Source: Bacteroidota bacterium (GTDB lineage: Bacteria > Bacteroidota > Bacteroidia > Bacteroidales > Dysgonomonadaceae). From it: a DNA stretch of 64,000 nt. The notes under the pieces are model-generated. The model was not told where the DNA came from, did no database searches, and saw nothing but the letters and a program-made list of their open reading frames with translations. The stretch is taken from assembly GCA_023437305.1 (NCBI GenBank), contig JAEZGN010000023.1, positions 248,001-312,000 of the forward strand, given 5' to 3'. Position 1 is the first letter of the stretch. Every line of letters starts with the position of its first letter. The position numbers and the translations under genes were made by a program. This document shows, piece by piece, positions 19,296 through 28,257 of the stretch.

Positions 19296-20117
19296 ATGCA
19301 GTACGAAACATTTGAACCAAGCAATGTCCTTAAGTCATTAGTTAAATGTTACTGGACGTTGGAAGTCCCTGCCGAAAATAACGCAGACAAACAACGAATT
19401 GTACCCGATGGCTGTTTGGAAATGGCTTTTATTCTCGGTGATGATATTAGACGTTTTACTTCCGAATGTGAATTTATCCTTCAACCACGTGCAATGGTGC
19501 TTGGTCATACCACCGACCCTTTTTACATTCAACCAACAGGCTATGTAAATACTTTTGCTGTTCGTTTCTATCCTTATGGTTTTGCAAATTTTGTAAAAAC
19601 GTCTATCAAAAATCTTGTAAATAAGGAAACCCCGATCACTGAGCTTTTTGAAGAAACAAAAGCAAATGATTTGGAACAAAACATCATTCACGCAACCGAC
19701 ACGCAACAAAGAATTAAGATTGTCGAGACTTTTTTATTGAACAAAATCAACGAGAAAGCCACAATCGACAATATTGTAAAATCAACTATTGATACACTTT
19801 TTCTAACAAATGGAAATTCATCGATCAGTACAATCCTCAAAGAAAATTTATCCAAACGCAGACAATTGGAAAGAAATTTTATGAAGCAAATTGGAATCAG
19901 CCCTAAACAATTGGGGAAAGTAATCCGGTTGCAAGCTGCTCTGAAAATGTTACTTAACCATAAAACCGAAACACTCACTCAGATCGCTTACGAAAACGAA
20001 TATTACGATCAGGCGCACTTTATCAAAGATTTTAAAGAATTTACGGGAATCAATCCTAAAGAGTTTTTAGAAGACAGGCAAAATGTGCTATCATCCCTTT
20101 TCTATCAAAAAGATTAA
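19296..20117 (+). CDS. AraC-family transcriptional regulator
   Basis: A 273-residue regulator. The N-terminal domain (about 5-160, FEPSNVLKSLVKCYWTLEVP then IVPDGCLEMAFILGD) is the DUF6597-type sensor module. The C-terminal AraC helix-turn-helix pair lies at about 175-260 and shows RQLERNFMKQIGISPKQLGK and YYDQAHFIKDFKEFTGINPKEF. It is followed 96 bases later by a VOC-fold protein, a pairing common in Flavobacteria and Sphingobacteria. The two genes sit between oppositely oriented IS5-type ends, which suggests that they were acquired together. Effector unknown. Confidence 0.88.
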   Translation: MQYETFEPSNVLKSLVKCYWTLEVPAENNADKQRIVPDGCLEMAFILGDDIRRFTSECEFILQPRAMVLGHTTDPFYIQPTGYVNTFAVRFYPYGFANFVKTSIKNLVNKETPITELFEETKANDLEQNIIHATDTQQRIKIVETFLLNKINEKATIDNIVKSTIDTLFLTNGNSSISTILKENLSKRRQLERNFMKQIGISPKQLGKVIRLQAALKMLLNHKTETLTQIAYENEYYDQAHFIKDFKEFTGINPKEFLEDRQNVLSSLFYQKD

Positions 20118-20157
20118 GTCTGTCGCATTTTTACAATTTTGAAGATTAACTGTATTT

Positions 20158-20165
20158 TACCTTTG
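20158..20165 (+). promoter_or_regulatory. -7 box before the VOC gene
   Basis: TACCTTTG is an exact TAnnTTTG. A TTTG lies at 20138-20141 but only 16 bases upstream, shorter than the usual spacing. Confidence 0.5.
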
Positions 20166-20213
20166 CAATTTCTAATTAATGTAATTAACTAAAATAATAA
20201 AAAATAAAAAATT

Positions 20214-20582
20214 ATGCGTAATTTAATTTCAATAGTAGAAATTCCAACAACAGATTTTTCAAGAGCAGTTCATTTTTATCAAACGATCTTAGACATTACG
20301 ATCGAAGAAGTAGATATGGACGGAACACAAATGGGAGTTTTGCCGAGTGACGGAGAAACCGTAAATGTAGTTTTAGTTAAAGGCAGCGATTACAAACCCA
20401 CAAGTGATGGAGCGGTTCTTTATCTGAATGCAGGAAATGACCTGCAACCAATACTCGAGAAGGTAAGTAAAAATGGAGGGCAAATCATTGTACAGAAAAC
20501 CCAAATCAGTCCTGAAATGGGATTTTTTGCACTATTTATGGATACAGAAGGTAATAAGTTAGGACTTCATTCAGCACAATAA
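20214..20582 (+). CDS. VOC-fold (glyoxalase/bleomycin-resistance-like) protein
   Basis: A 122-residue single-domain protein with the two beta-alpha-beta-beta-beta modules of the vicinal-oxygen-chelate fold. It opens ISIVEIPTTDFSRAVHFYQT and closes MGFFALFMDTEGNKLGLHS, a typical metal-ligand Glu/His arrangement at the ends. It could be a lyase, dioxygenase or binding protein; sequence alone does not decide. It probably belongs with the AraC regulator upstream. It has its own -7 box, so it may be the target of that regulator. Confidence 0.82.
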   Translation: MRNLISIVEIPTTDFSRAVHFYQTILDITIEEVDMDGTQMGVLPSDGETVNVVLVKGSDYKPTSDGAVLYLNAGNDLQPILEKVSKNGGQIIVQKTQISPEMGFFALFMDTEGNKLGLHSAQ

Positions 20583-20616
20583 GCAGATGAAATGAAAAAT
20601 ACAAATTAGGGACTTA

Positions 20617-20640
20617 GAGCCTGTTTAAATTTCATTGAAT
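20617..20640 (+). mobile_element. Second IS5-type terminal sequence
   Basis: GAGCCTGTTTAAATTTCATT begins at 20617 and is the inverted counterpart of the end at 19286 (20 of 24 positions identical). No transposase-like reading frame follows it before the next gene, so only the end remains. It starts 34 bases after the VOC stop. Confidence 0.55.
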
Positions 20641-20726
20641 AGTTTTTATATTCTGGTTTAGATTATTTGTTTGAGAAAGAATTGTGTTAAATAAATGTAT
20701 TTATGATAGGTTTTTTAATATCCTTT

Positions 20727-20739
20727 TGACTATTAGTCA
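20727..20739 (+). promoter_or_regulatory. Palindrome TGACTA-T-TAGTCA, possible operator
   Basis: A perfect 13-base palindrome 20 bases upstream of an exact -7 box at 20760-20767, i.e. at the -33 position of the regulator gene that follows. Autoregulation by the XRE-cupin protein is a plausible inference. Confidence 0.4.
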
Positions 20740-20759
20740 TACTAATTAAAGAAATGTCA

Positions 20760-20767
20760 TATTTTTG
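20760..20767 (+). promoter_or_regulatory. -7 box of the XRE-cupin/acyl-CoA ligase operon
   Basis: TATTTTTG matches TAnnTTTG exactly. It overlaps an in-frame TTG at 20765, which excludes that codon as a start and supports the ATG at 20810. Confidence 0.55.
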
Positions 20768-20809
20768 TATATCACACTAAAAATAAATAATAAACATTAC
20801 TATCTATTC

Positions 20810-21388
20810 ATGAAAACGAATAAACGCATCGGGGAGAGGATTCGCCAAATCCGCGAATCGAAATCAATATCTCTTGCTGATATGATAGAGCGTTCGGGCT
20901 TAGACGAGAAGCAAGTTGTTACAATAGAAGAGACTGGAGGAATTCCTTCTTTGGCTCCGCTGATAAAGATAGCCCGTGTATTAGGTGTAAGATTGGGAAC
21001 TTTCCTTGATGACGTGGACGAGACGGGTCCTGTAATATCTCGCAAAGAACAATACAACAAGAGTATAAGCTTTTCTACAAAAGATACCTCCTCTGTTAAA
21101 CACATGGATTACTACTCTCTGTCTTCTACAAAATCGGGGAGACACATGGAGCCATTTGTTATACAGATTGAGCCAATAAAAAAGGGTGTTGATTTTATTC
21201 TTTCCACGCATGAAGGTGAAGAGTTTATTTATTGCCTCGAAGGTGTTGTTGAAATAAACTATGGTGCTGATCTGTATTGGCTTGAAGAAGGGGATAGCAT
21301 TTATTACGATTCTATCGTATCCCATCATGTGCATGCCGGAGGTGAAAGTGGAGCTAAGATTTTAGCGGTGATTTATACTCCTTTATGA
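20810..21388 (+). CDS. XRE-family regulator with C-terminal cupin
   Basis: A 192-residue protein. The helix-turn-helix occupies about 5-60 (IGERIRQIRESKSISLADMI), and a cupin barrel lies at about 105-190 with HEGEEFIYCLEGVVEINYG and DSIYYDSIVSHHVHAGG carrying metal-ligand His and Glu residues. Such HTH-cupin proteins sense small metabolites. Only 22 bases separate it from the acyl-CoA ligase, so the pair is an operon and the regulator probably responds to a fatty acid or acyl-CoA. The ATG at 20810 fits the promoter and the usual N-terminus of the HTH. Confidence 0.9.
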   Translation: MKTNKRIGERIRQIRESKSISLADMIERSGLDEKQVVTIEETGGIPSLAPLIKIARVLGVRLGTFLDDVDETGPVISRKEQYNKSISFSTKDTSSVKHMDYYSLSSTKSGRHMEPFVIQIEPIKKGVDFILSTHEGEEFIYCLEGVVEINYGADLYWLEEGDSIYYDSIVSHHVHAGGESGAKILAVIYTPL

Positions 21389-21410
21389 TAATACCTTCAA
21401 AAATCATGAA

Positions 21411-23063
21411 ATGCAACTATCGGAAAGAACAATAGGAGAATGGCTCGAATATTGGGCAGAGAAAACTCCCGAAAAAGAATATATAGTATATTCAGACAGA
21501 GACCTTCGTTTCACATGGAAAGAGTTTGATGAGCGGGTAAATAATATGGCTAAAGGGCTTTTGGCTATAGGTGTTAAGCCCGGTTCTCATGTAGGTATAT
21601 GGGCTACAAACGTTCCCGACTGGTTGACTTTTTTGTATGCAGGAGCCAAGATTGGAGCGGTTTTGGTTACGATCAATACCAATTATAAGCAGCACGAATT
21701 AGAATATATTGTTGATAATGCAGATATAGATACTCTTTGCATTACCGAAGGTGTTTTTGATGGAAGCTATATTGACATGGTTTATGAAATGGCTCCCGAG
21801 TTAAAAACTACTCAAAGAGGCTACCTCAATGTAGAGCGTTTCCCTAAATTGAAGAATGTCGTTTTTATCGGACAGGAAAAATACAGAGGAATGTATAATA
21901 CTGCCGAGATATTGTTGTTAGGTAAAAATGTATCGTGTGATGTCTTAAATAAAACGAAGCGTACCGTAAATTGTCACGATGTCGTGAATATGCAGTATAC
22001 ATCAGGCACTACCGGATTCCCTAAGGGTGTAATGCTCACTCATTATAATATAGTAAATAATGGTTTTTTTACAGGCGAGGCTATGCAATTTACAGAGAAT
22101 GATAAATTGTGTGTATGCGTACCTCTGTTCCATTGTTTTGGTATTGTTTTGGCAACGATGAACTGCCTAACGCATGGTTCTACTCAGGTAATGGTTGAAC
22201 GTTTCGATCCGTTAGTGGTGTTGGCATCTATACATAAAGAACGATGTACGGCTTTGTACGGTGTGCCGACAATGTTTATTGCAGAGCTGAATCATCCGAT
22301 GTTCAATTTGTTTGATGTCAGTTCCCTGCGGACAGGCATTATGGCAGGGGCACTCTGTCCCATTGAGCTGATGAAGCAGGTGACCGAAAAACTTCATGTA
22401 ACACATCTTACAAGTGTCTACGGGTTGACAGAATCTTCTCCGGGAATGACGCACTCTACCACTGAAGATCCATTTGAAGTACGCTGTACGACTGTTGGTA
22501 GGGAGTACCCATATACAGAAGTGAAGATTGTAAATCCTGATACAGGCGAAGAGTGTGCTATAGAAGAGCAGGGCGAGGTCTGCTGTCGTGGTTATCTTGT
22601 GATGAAAGGTTATTATAAAAATCCTGAGGCAACAAACGAAGTAATAGACAAAGATGGTTGGTTGCATTCGGGCGATTTGGGTGTCAAAGATAAAAATGGA
22701 TATTATCGCATTACGGGACGTATTAAAGATATGATAATACGGGGCGGCGAGAATATTTATCCCCGTGAAATAGAAGAATATCTTTATCATATGCAAGGAA
22801 TAAAGGATATTCAAGTAGCCGGAATACCTTCCGAAAAATATGGAGAGGAAGTCGGTGCTTTTATTATATTGCAAGAAGGGGCAGATCTCCTGCCTGAAGA
22901 TGTAAAAGCTTTTTGTAGAGGAAAAATAGCCCGCCACAAAATTCCGAAATATATTTTCTTTGTAAACTCTTTCCCTCTAACAGGGAGCGGGAAAATACAG
23001 AAATTTAAACTTAAAGATATCGGTCTCAACTTGCTGAAGGAGCAAGGTGTAGATGTGATATAA
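21411..23063 (+). CDS. AMP-binding acyl-CoA synthetase (fatty-acid type)
   Basis: A 550-residue adenylating enzyme that activates a carboxylic acid with ATP and joins it to CoA. The A3 motif YTSGTTGFPKGVMLTH (about 197-212), YGLTESSPGMTHST, WLHSGDLGVKD, RIKDMIIRGGENIYPREIEE and the C-terminal catalytic Lys in GSGKIQKFKL are all present. The closest annotated relatives are medium- or long-chain fatty-acid ligases. It is encoded directly behind a cupin regulator and ends in a strong terminator. The chain-length preference is not readable from sequence. Confidence 0.92.
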   Translation: MQLSERTIGEWLEYWAEKTPEKEYIVYSDRDLRFTWKEFDERVNNMAKGLLAIGVKPGSHVGIWATNVPDWLTFLYAGAKIGAVLVTINTNYKQHELEYIVDNADIDTLCITEGVFDGSYIDMVYEMAPELKTTQRGYLNVERFPKLKNVVFIGQEKYRGMYNTAEILLLGKNVSCDVLNKTKRTVNCHDVVNMQYTSGTTGFPKGVMLTHYNIVNNGFFTGEAMQFTENDKLCVCVPLFHCFGIVLATMNCLTHGSTQVMVERFDPLVVLASIHKERCTALYGVPTMFIAELNHPMFNLFDVSSLRTGIMAGALCPIELMKQVTEKLHVTHLTSVYGLTESSPGMTHSTTEDPFEVRCTTVGREYPYTEVKIVNPDTGEECAIEEQGEVCCRGYLVMKGYYKNPEATNEVIDKDGWLHSGDLGVKDKNGYYRITGRIKDMIIRGGENIYPREIEEYLYHMQGIKDIQVAGIPSEKYGEEVGAFIILQEGADLLPEDVKAFCRGKIARHKIPKYIFFVNSFPLTGSGKIQKFKLKDIGLNLLKEQGVDVI

Positions 23064-23096
23064 AAAATAGGCTGGATAATTTCCAGCCTATTTTTT
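23062..23096. terminator. Bidirectional intrinsic terminator
   Basis: Arms 23066-23076 (AATAGGCTGGA) and 23082-23092 (TCCAGCCTATT) pair perfectly, flanked by an A run and a T run. It serves the acyl-CoA ligase and the converging S9 peptidase. Confidence 0.9.
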
Positions 23097-23109
23097 ATAT
23101 TAGTATCTC

Positions 23110-25878
23110 TTATTGCAATTCAAATCCATACGTTCTTCCTTTCTCTGTTGCCGGAACACCTGTTTTCATCCATACCGGCATTGGGTCTCCTTTGAGATAA
23201 TGATCAAAGAACTGTTGTAGGCGTATACTTAAATCCTTCGAATTTTTCCTTTCTTTCAAATTATGGGCTTCGTTGTTGTACTGTAGCATCCACACTGGTT
23301 TCCCTAAACGGCGTAAAGCCATGAAATACTCTATTCCCTGATACCAAGGCACAGCATCATCGTTATCGTTGTGCATAATCAGGAGTGGTGTCTGAACCTT
23401 ATCTGCAAAGAATATCGGTGAGTTTTCTTTGTAAAGTTCGGGAGCTTCCCACATCGTAGCTCCTATTCGAGACTGTGTTTGTTCGTATTGAAACTGACGG
23501 CTCATCCCTGTGCCCCATCGTATACCTCCGTATGCACTAAACATATTGGATACGGGAGCCCCTGCGCCGGCAGCCTTAAACATATTTGTGCGTGTAATCA
23601 GATAAGCGGTTTGGTATCCTCCCCAACTTTGCCCTTGTATAGCCATATTGGCTTTGTCTACCCATGTGTTTTTTGCTAATTCTTCAGCTCCTGATACAAT
23701 CGAATTGTATGCACTTTCACCGGGGTGTCCTGTTGTGTACTGTATGTCGGGCGTGAAAACAATATAACCTCTGCTACAGTAAAACGGTATATTGATGATC
23801 GAGCGGCTTGGAGCAGGAGGGAAGTACTGATACAATTCGTCCGAATGCTTTTCGTAGAAGTAAATCATCACCGGATATTTCTTGTTCGGGTCGAAATCTT
23901 CAGGCTTGTATACTATTCCCTGTGTTGGTTTCCCATCAAATGTTGTCCACGACATCAATTCGGCAGTTCCCCAGTTGTAATCTTTCATCTGTGGATTTAT
24001 ATCGGAGAGCTTGCTTTCAGTTTTCCACAAATTGCTTGTAAAATATAAATCGGGTGAGGTATTAAAATTACTTTTCGTATAAGCAAATACTTCTTTATCT
24101 TTGACCTTTACAGGTATGCTATAAGAGTATTTTGCAATAGTCAGCGGCTTAATGTTGCTTTTAGCTAATTCATAAAAGCCATTTTCTTTTGTTGTATTAT
24201 CAAATGCCGAGAGGAGTAGTTTTTCATTTGGTTTTATAAACCTACTTTCGGGATCGGTTTTGATATATCGCAATGTCACTTTCCTTTCTCTGCCTAAACC
24301 TTTTGTTATATTCTCAGGTGCTTTTATTCCTGTAGGGTCTAATTTCCAGATATCATACATGTCGTAAACAAGCAGAGCATCATCATTTTCCATCCATGCT
24401 GCATATCCATATGGAGAAGGGGCTGTCGGGATGTCGTTTTTCTCATCCCAGAAATTCACATTCAATTGATCAGTCAAACAAATTTCCTTCTCATCTCTTA
24501 TCGAATAGGCATAGTACTGAAGGGTATTTATATCATACCAAGCCAGAAAGTTACCCAGAGGTGAAAGCATAAGCCTTGCTTGTAATCCTGTCTTGATCTG
24601 CTTTTTTGTATGATTGTTTAAGTCGAAAAGCCAGATGTCATTTTCCTGATTTGCACGATAATCCCATTGAGTCTTTAGTTGATATTTCAGGTCTGAAGTT
24701 CCGATGGCATATTGCCCGTTATTTTCGTCAGAGATACTAACATCGGGTATTTCCTCTGTTGCTAATTGATAGAATGTGTTTGATTCCAAATCAATGTAAG
24801 ACAGAAATGTTTGCTTCTGTTTCTTTTCCAGCTGTACAAGCTGTTGTGGTTGTATAAGCGGTTCTTGCCAGTGCCAGATGTCGAGCTTTGCTTTTTCGAA
24901 ATCGGGAATAGTCGTATCCTTGGGTAAGACAATAGGGGCTATTCCTAGCAACAATCTTTTCTCATTTTTACTGAACAGTGGAGTATAATTATCACTTACA
25001 GTCCATTTTTCAGGGACTCCCGTGGTATTCTTATTTGCAATCATTTTTGCAGAGTCTAAAGCCGGATCAAAGTAGAAAAGACTATAATCTTTAATCTCCT
25101 TTTTCAGGCTATCTGATGTTGCTACATAAGCCAGCTTCTTACCTGATTCGGATAAAGTAAGGTTCTTATAAATTGTTTTATTTATAGAAACCGTATCCTT
25201 GCGCAAATTATTCAGGTCGACAAAAAGGACACCCGGTTTATTAACCGTATCTTTTGGTGAAGGCTTCAATATTGTCGCAAAGCTTTTACCATTACGGCTA
25301 AAAATATATTCTGTCGTATTTTTTATGGTATCTTCTTTTGATGTATAAAGATTGCGGAGTACAAGCGTGAGTGCTTTAGGCTCTTTTTTATCTTTAGATT
25401 TTAATGTGTCGTCTATCGTATAAGCAATGTAATCAGAAAAATCTTTTCCTATTTTGAAGTTCTTTACATTCGGAATTTTAGAAACTATAAGTTTGTCCAG
25501 CGAAATTAAGGCTAAAGAATCTTTTGGCATCTTTTCATCGGCCGTTTTCTTTATTTTGGCTTGGCGTGTTACTGCATAAGGTGCCTTGATCTGTGCTATT
25601 ATGTGTTTCTGGTCCGGCGATATCGAGTAGGTATATGCACGTGGAATTTTCAGCTCCTGCTTTGTCTTCAGATTACTAATCAGAAGATAATCATCCCCTT
25701 CTTGTTCTTTGACTACGGTCGCCGTATAAATTCCGTCATTTGTAATACTGATATTGGATATACTTTTCCACGAATCGTAGACTGTATGATCTAATACTTT
25801 CTTTTGTGCATTTCCCTGCAATGCTGATAGTACAGCAATACAGAGAAAGACACATGTCAAATATGTCTTTCTTGTCAT
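23110..25878 (-). CDS. S9 family (prolyl oligopeptidase type) peptidase
   Basis: A 922-residue exported peptidase. A signal peptide (1-24, ending LQGNAQ) precedes a long beta-propeller region and an alpha/beta-hydrolase domain from about 660. The triad is visible: Ser near 751 in IQGQSWGGYQTAY, Asp near 840 in MHNDNDDAVPW and His near 868 in YNNEAHNLKER. Family members cleave dipeptides or small peptides after Pro or Ala in the periplasm, feeding peptide catabolism. It lies 26 bases after prfB on the same strand and may be co-transcribed with it. Confidence 0.93.
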   Translation of the reverse strand: MTRKTYLTCVFLCIAVLSALQGNAQKKVLDHTVYDSWKSISNISITNDGIYTATVVKEQEGDDYLLISNLKTKQELKIPRAYTYSISPDQKHIIAQIKAPYAVTRQAKIKKTADEKMPKDSLALISLDKLIVSKIPNVKNFKIGKDFSDYIAYTIDDTLKSKDKKEPKALTLVLRNLYTSKEDTIKNTTEYIFSRNGKSFATILKPSPKDTVNKPGVLFVDLNNLRKDTVSINKTIYKNLTLSESGKKLAYVATSDSLKKEIKDYSLFYFDPALDSAKMIANKNTTGVPEKWTVSDNYTPLFSKNEKRLLLGIAPIVLPKDTTIPDFEKAKLDIWHWQEPLIQPQQLVQLEKKQKQTFLSYIDLESNTFYQLATEEIPDVSISDENNGQYAIGTSDLKYQLKTQWDYRANQENDIWLFDLNNHTKKQIKTGLQARLMLSPLGNFLAWYDINTLQYYAYSIRDEKEICLTDQLNVNFWDEKNDIPTAPSPYGYAAWMENDDALLVYDMYDIWKLDPTGIKAPENITKGLGRERKVTLRYIKTDPESRFIKPNEKLLLSAFDNTTKENGFYELAKSNIKPLTIAKYSYSIPVKVKDKEVFAYTKSNFNTSPDLYFTSNLWKTESKLSDINPQMKDYNWGTAELMSWTTFDGKPTQGIVYKPEDFDPNKKYPVMIYFYEKHSDELYQYFPPAPSRSIINIPFYCSRGYIVFTPDIQYTTGHPGESAYNSIVSGAEELAKNTWVDKANMAIQGQSWGGYQTAYLITRTNMFKAAGAGAPVSNMFSAYGGIRWGTGMSRQFQYEQTQSRIGATMWEAPELYKENSPIFFADKVQTPLLIMHNDNDDAVPWYQGIEYFMALRRLGKPVWMLQYNNEAHNLKERKNSKDLSIRLQQFFDHYLKGDPMPVWMKTGVPATEKGRTYGFELQ

Positions 25879-25904
25879 AACTATATGATTTATAATGAAC
25901 AGAA

Positions 25905-27018
25905 TTAGGCTTCTTCGCCGTATTCCATTAAATATTCTTTGATAAAATCATCCAGATCTCCATCCATCACGGCATTTACATTTGATGTCTGGTAATTTGT
26001 CCGGTGATCTTTTACGCGGCGGTCATCAAACACATAGCTTCGTATCTGAGAACCCCATTCTATTTTTTTCTTGCCAGCCTCTACTTTCGATTGTTCGCGG
26101 CTACGTCTTTCCAATTCCAATTCATACAATTGAGATTTCAGTAAGCGTATCGCATTGTCTTTGTTTCCGAACTGAGAGCGGCTTTCTGTATTTTCGATGA
26201 CGATTTCTTTTTCTTCGCCGGTTTCGGGATCTTTGTATTTATAGTGTAGACGTACACCTGTCTCCACTTTATTGACGTTCTGCCCACCTGCACCACTCGA
26301 ACGGAATGTGTCCCATGTGATGTCAGACTGATTGATCTCGATGTCGATAGTATCGTCGACCAAAGGAACCACAAAAACAGAAGCGAACGAAGTCATACGT
26401 TTTCCTTGTGCATTGAATGGAGAAACGCGTACTAAACGGTGAACCCCATTTTCGGACTTCAGATATCCGTATGCATATTCGCCTTCTACCTGCAAGGTTG
26501 CTGTTTTTATGCCGGCCTCATCGCCATCCTGCCAATTGGTTATAGTCGTTTTATACTTCTTGTCTTCGCACCAACGCTGATACATGCGGAATAGCATCGA
26601 AGCCCAGTCTTGTCCTTCTGTGCCTCCTGCACCACTGTTTATTTTTAATACTGCTCCTAGTTTGTCTTCCTCACGGCGGAGCATGTTTTTTAATTCGAGA
26701 TTCTCTATAAGGCTTAGCGCATTTTTATATGCTTCGTCAACCTCTTCTTCGGTAGTAATACCTTCTTTCTGAAAATCGAATGCAAGCTGTAGCTCATCTG
26801 TTGAGGCTTTTACTTCGGTGTAGCCTTCTATCCAACCTTTCAGCCCACGTATAATTTTCATCTGGGCTTCTGCTGTTTTTGCATTATCCCAAAATCCCGG
26901 AGCTTGAGTTCTTAGTTCTTCTTCTTCGAGTTGTATTTTTTTCGCATCGACGTCAAAGATGCCTCCTCAGCGCGTCCTCGCGCTCCAACACTTCTTTGAG
27001 TTGGTCTGCAGTAATCAT
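25905..27018 (-). CDS. prfB: Peptide chain release factor 2, programmed +1 frameshift
   Basis: Release factor for UGA and UAA. Translation begins at the ATG with first base 27018 (MITADQLKEVLEREDALRRH), reaches CTT TGA at 26958-26953, and must shift +1 (skipping base 26955) to continue as LDVDAKKIQLEEEEL into the main frame; the joined product is about 370 residues, normal for RF2. The site AGGAGG-CAT-CTT-TGA-C has the same geometry as the E. coli prfB site. The SPF tripeptide (RVSPFNAQG) for stop recognition and GGQ (SGAGGQNVNK) for hydrolysis are present. The frameshift couples RF2 supply to its own level. Confidence 0.95.
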
Positions 27019-27056
27019 AAGATTAATATTTAGTTATTTCTATGTTTTTAGAGGTG

Positions 27057-27064
27057 CAAATGTA
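27057..27064 (-). promoter_or_regulatory. -7 box of prfB
   Basis: Reverse-strand TACATTTG matches TAnnTTTG exactly, 39 bases before the prfB start at 27018. Confidence 0.5.
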
Positions 27065-27271
27065 TTAAAAAAACGTGTAAGCGACAATTTGATAAACAAA
27101 TAATTAGAAAACAAACTCTATGCTATGACGTGAGCGGGATATTTTTTGTATTCGGTATATATTCATTCACTTTTCTGCTAAGGCGTAATGTAATCATCTA
27201 TCACACTATGCTGCTTATAAGAGAAAAGCTTAAAATATATAATATATAACATTCGGCTTATAACTTTTGCA

Positions 27272-27279
27272 TACCTTTG
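27272..27279 (+). promoter_or_regulatory. -7 box of coaA
   Basis: TACCTTTG matches TAnnTTTG exactly. It overlaps an upstream in-frame TTG at 27267, so the ATG at 27303 is the start. Confidence 0.6.
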
Positions 27280-27302
27280 TCGCAGTTATCAATAGTAAAC
27301 AA

Positions 27303-28244
27303 ATGGCAACTCTTCCTATTAGTCCTTATATGATTTTCACTCGCGAACAGTGGGCTGCGCTACGTGACTCCGAACCGATGACTCTCACCTATGAGGAACT
27401 GTTAACCCTACAAGGGATTGACTACCAATTGTCGATAGATGAAGTTGAGGATATTTATCTGCCTCTATCCCGTCTGTTAAGCTATTATGTACATGCACGT
27501 GTGAGCCGTCAGTCTGTATTGATGCGATTTCTCAATCAAAGAGTACAGAAGATTCCTTTTATAATAGGTATTGCCGGTAGTGTGTCGGTAGGGAAAAGTA
27601 CTACTGCACGTGTCTTGCAGGCATTGCTTAGCCGATGGAAAGAAAACACAAGAGTATCTTTGGTAACTACAGACGGATTCCTTTATCCGAATGCTACTCT
27701 GGAAGAAAAAGGAATAATGCTGAAAAAAGGATTTCCCCAATCATACGATATAAAGCGTCTTCTTCAATTTGTGACAGATATAAAATCAGGTAAAGATCGG
27801 GTAGAGGTGCCGAGATATTCTCACTTGGTATACGATATTATCCCTAACGAATATGATATCGTTGAGCAGCCCGACATCTTGATTCTGGAGGGTCTGAATG
27901 TATTGCAAAGCGGAATGGATTACCCGAGCGAAAAGCCAAGGATATTTGTATCCGACTTTGTCGACTTTTCTATTTATGTAGATGCTGAAGAGCAGTTGCT
28001 CGAAGATTGGTACATTTCCCGTTTTATGAAATTCAGACAAGGGGCATTTACCAACCCTCGGTCTTATTTCAAGAGCTTCTCTGAGCTATCGGAGAAGGAA
28101 GCGATGAAAACGGCGAAAACGATTTGGCGAGAGATTAACCGTAAAAATCTGAGAAAAAATATTCTGCCAACAAAGGAAAGAGCCAACCTAATACTTCACA
28201 AAGGAGAAGGACATTCTGTTGACTTTGTGAGGTTAAGGAAATAA
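27303..28244 (+). CDS. coaA: Type I pantothenate kinase
   Basis: First enzyme of coenzyme A synthesis: phosphorylates pantothenate with ATP. The 313-residue protein starts MATLPISPYMIFTREQW. The P-loop is GIAGSVSVGKSTTARVL (about residues 88-104), followed by VSLVTTDGFLYPNATLEE, KGFPQSYDIKRLL, PDILILEGLNVLQ and FVDFSIYVDA, all characteristic of the CoaA (PRK-like) type rather than the CoaX type. The gene stands alone with its own promoter. Feedback inhibition by CoA is usual for this type. Confidence 0.95.
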   Translation: MATLPISPYMIFTREQWAALRDSEPMTLTYEELLTLQGIDYQLSIDEVEDIYLPLSRLLSYYVHARVSRQSVLMRFLNQRVQKIPFIIGIAGSVSVGKSTTARVLQALLSRWKENTRVSLVTTDGFLYPNATLEEKGIMLKKGFPQSYDIKRLLQFVTDIKSGKDRVEVPRYSHLVYDIIPNEYDIVEQPDILILEGLNVLQSGMDYPSEKPRIFVSDFVDFSIYVDAEEQLLEDWYISRFMKFRQGAFTNPRSYFKSFSELSEKEAMKTAKTIWREINRKNLRKNILPTKERANLILHKGEGHSVDFVRLRK

Positions 28245-28257
28245 TTAATAATCTTAC

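Noticed and set aside
22212..22937. 241-codon reverse-strand open frame inside the acyl-CoA ligase
   Set aside because: It is antisense to a conserved adenylating enzyme and shows no domain; low-complexity aromatic composition is typical of a shadow frame.
25878..26861. prfB as a truncated or frameshift-mutated pseudogene
   Set aside because: The CTT TGA C site with AGGAGG at the classical spacing is a programmed shift, and the joined frame gives a full-length RF2.
26879..27103. Forward frame over the prfB 5' region
   Set aside because: The reverse strand holds the real prfB start and frameshift site; this frame is a shadow.
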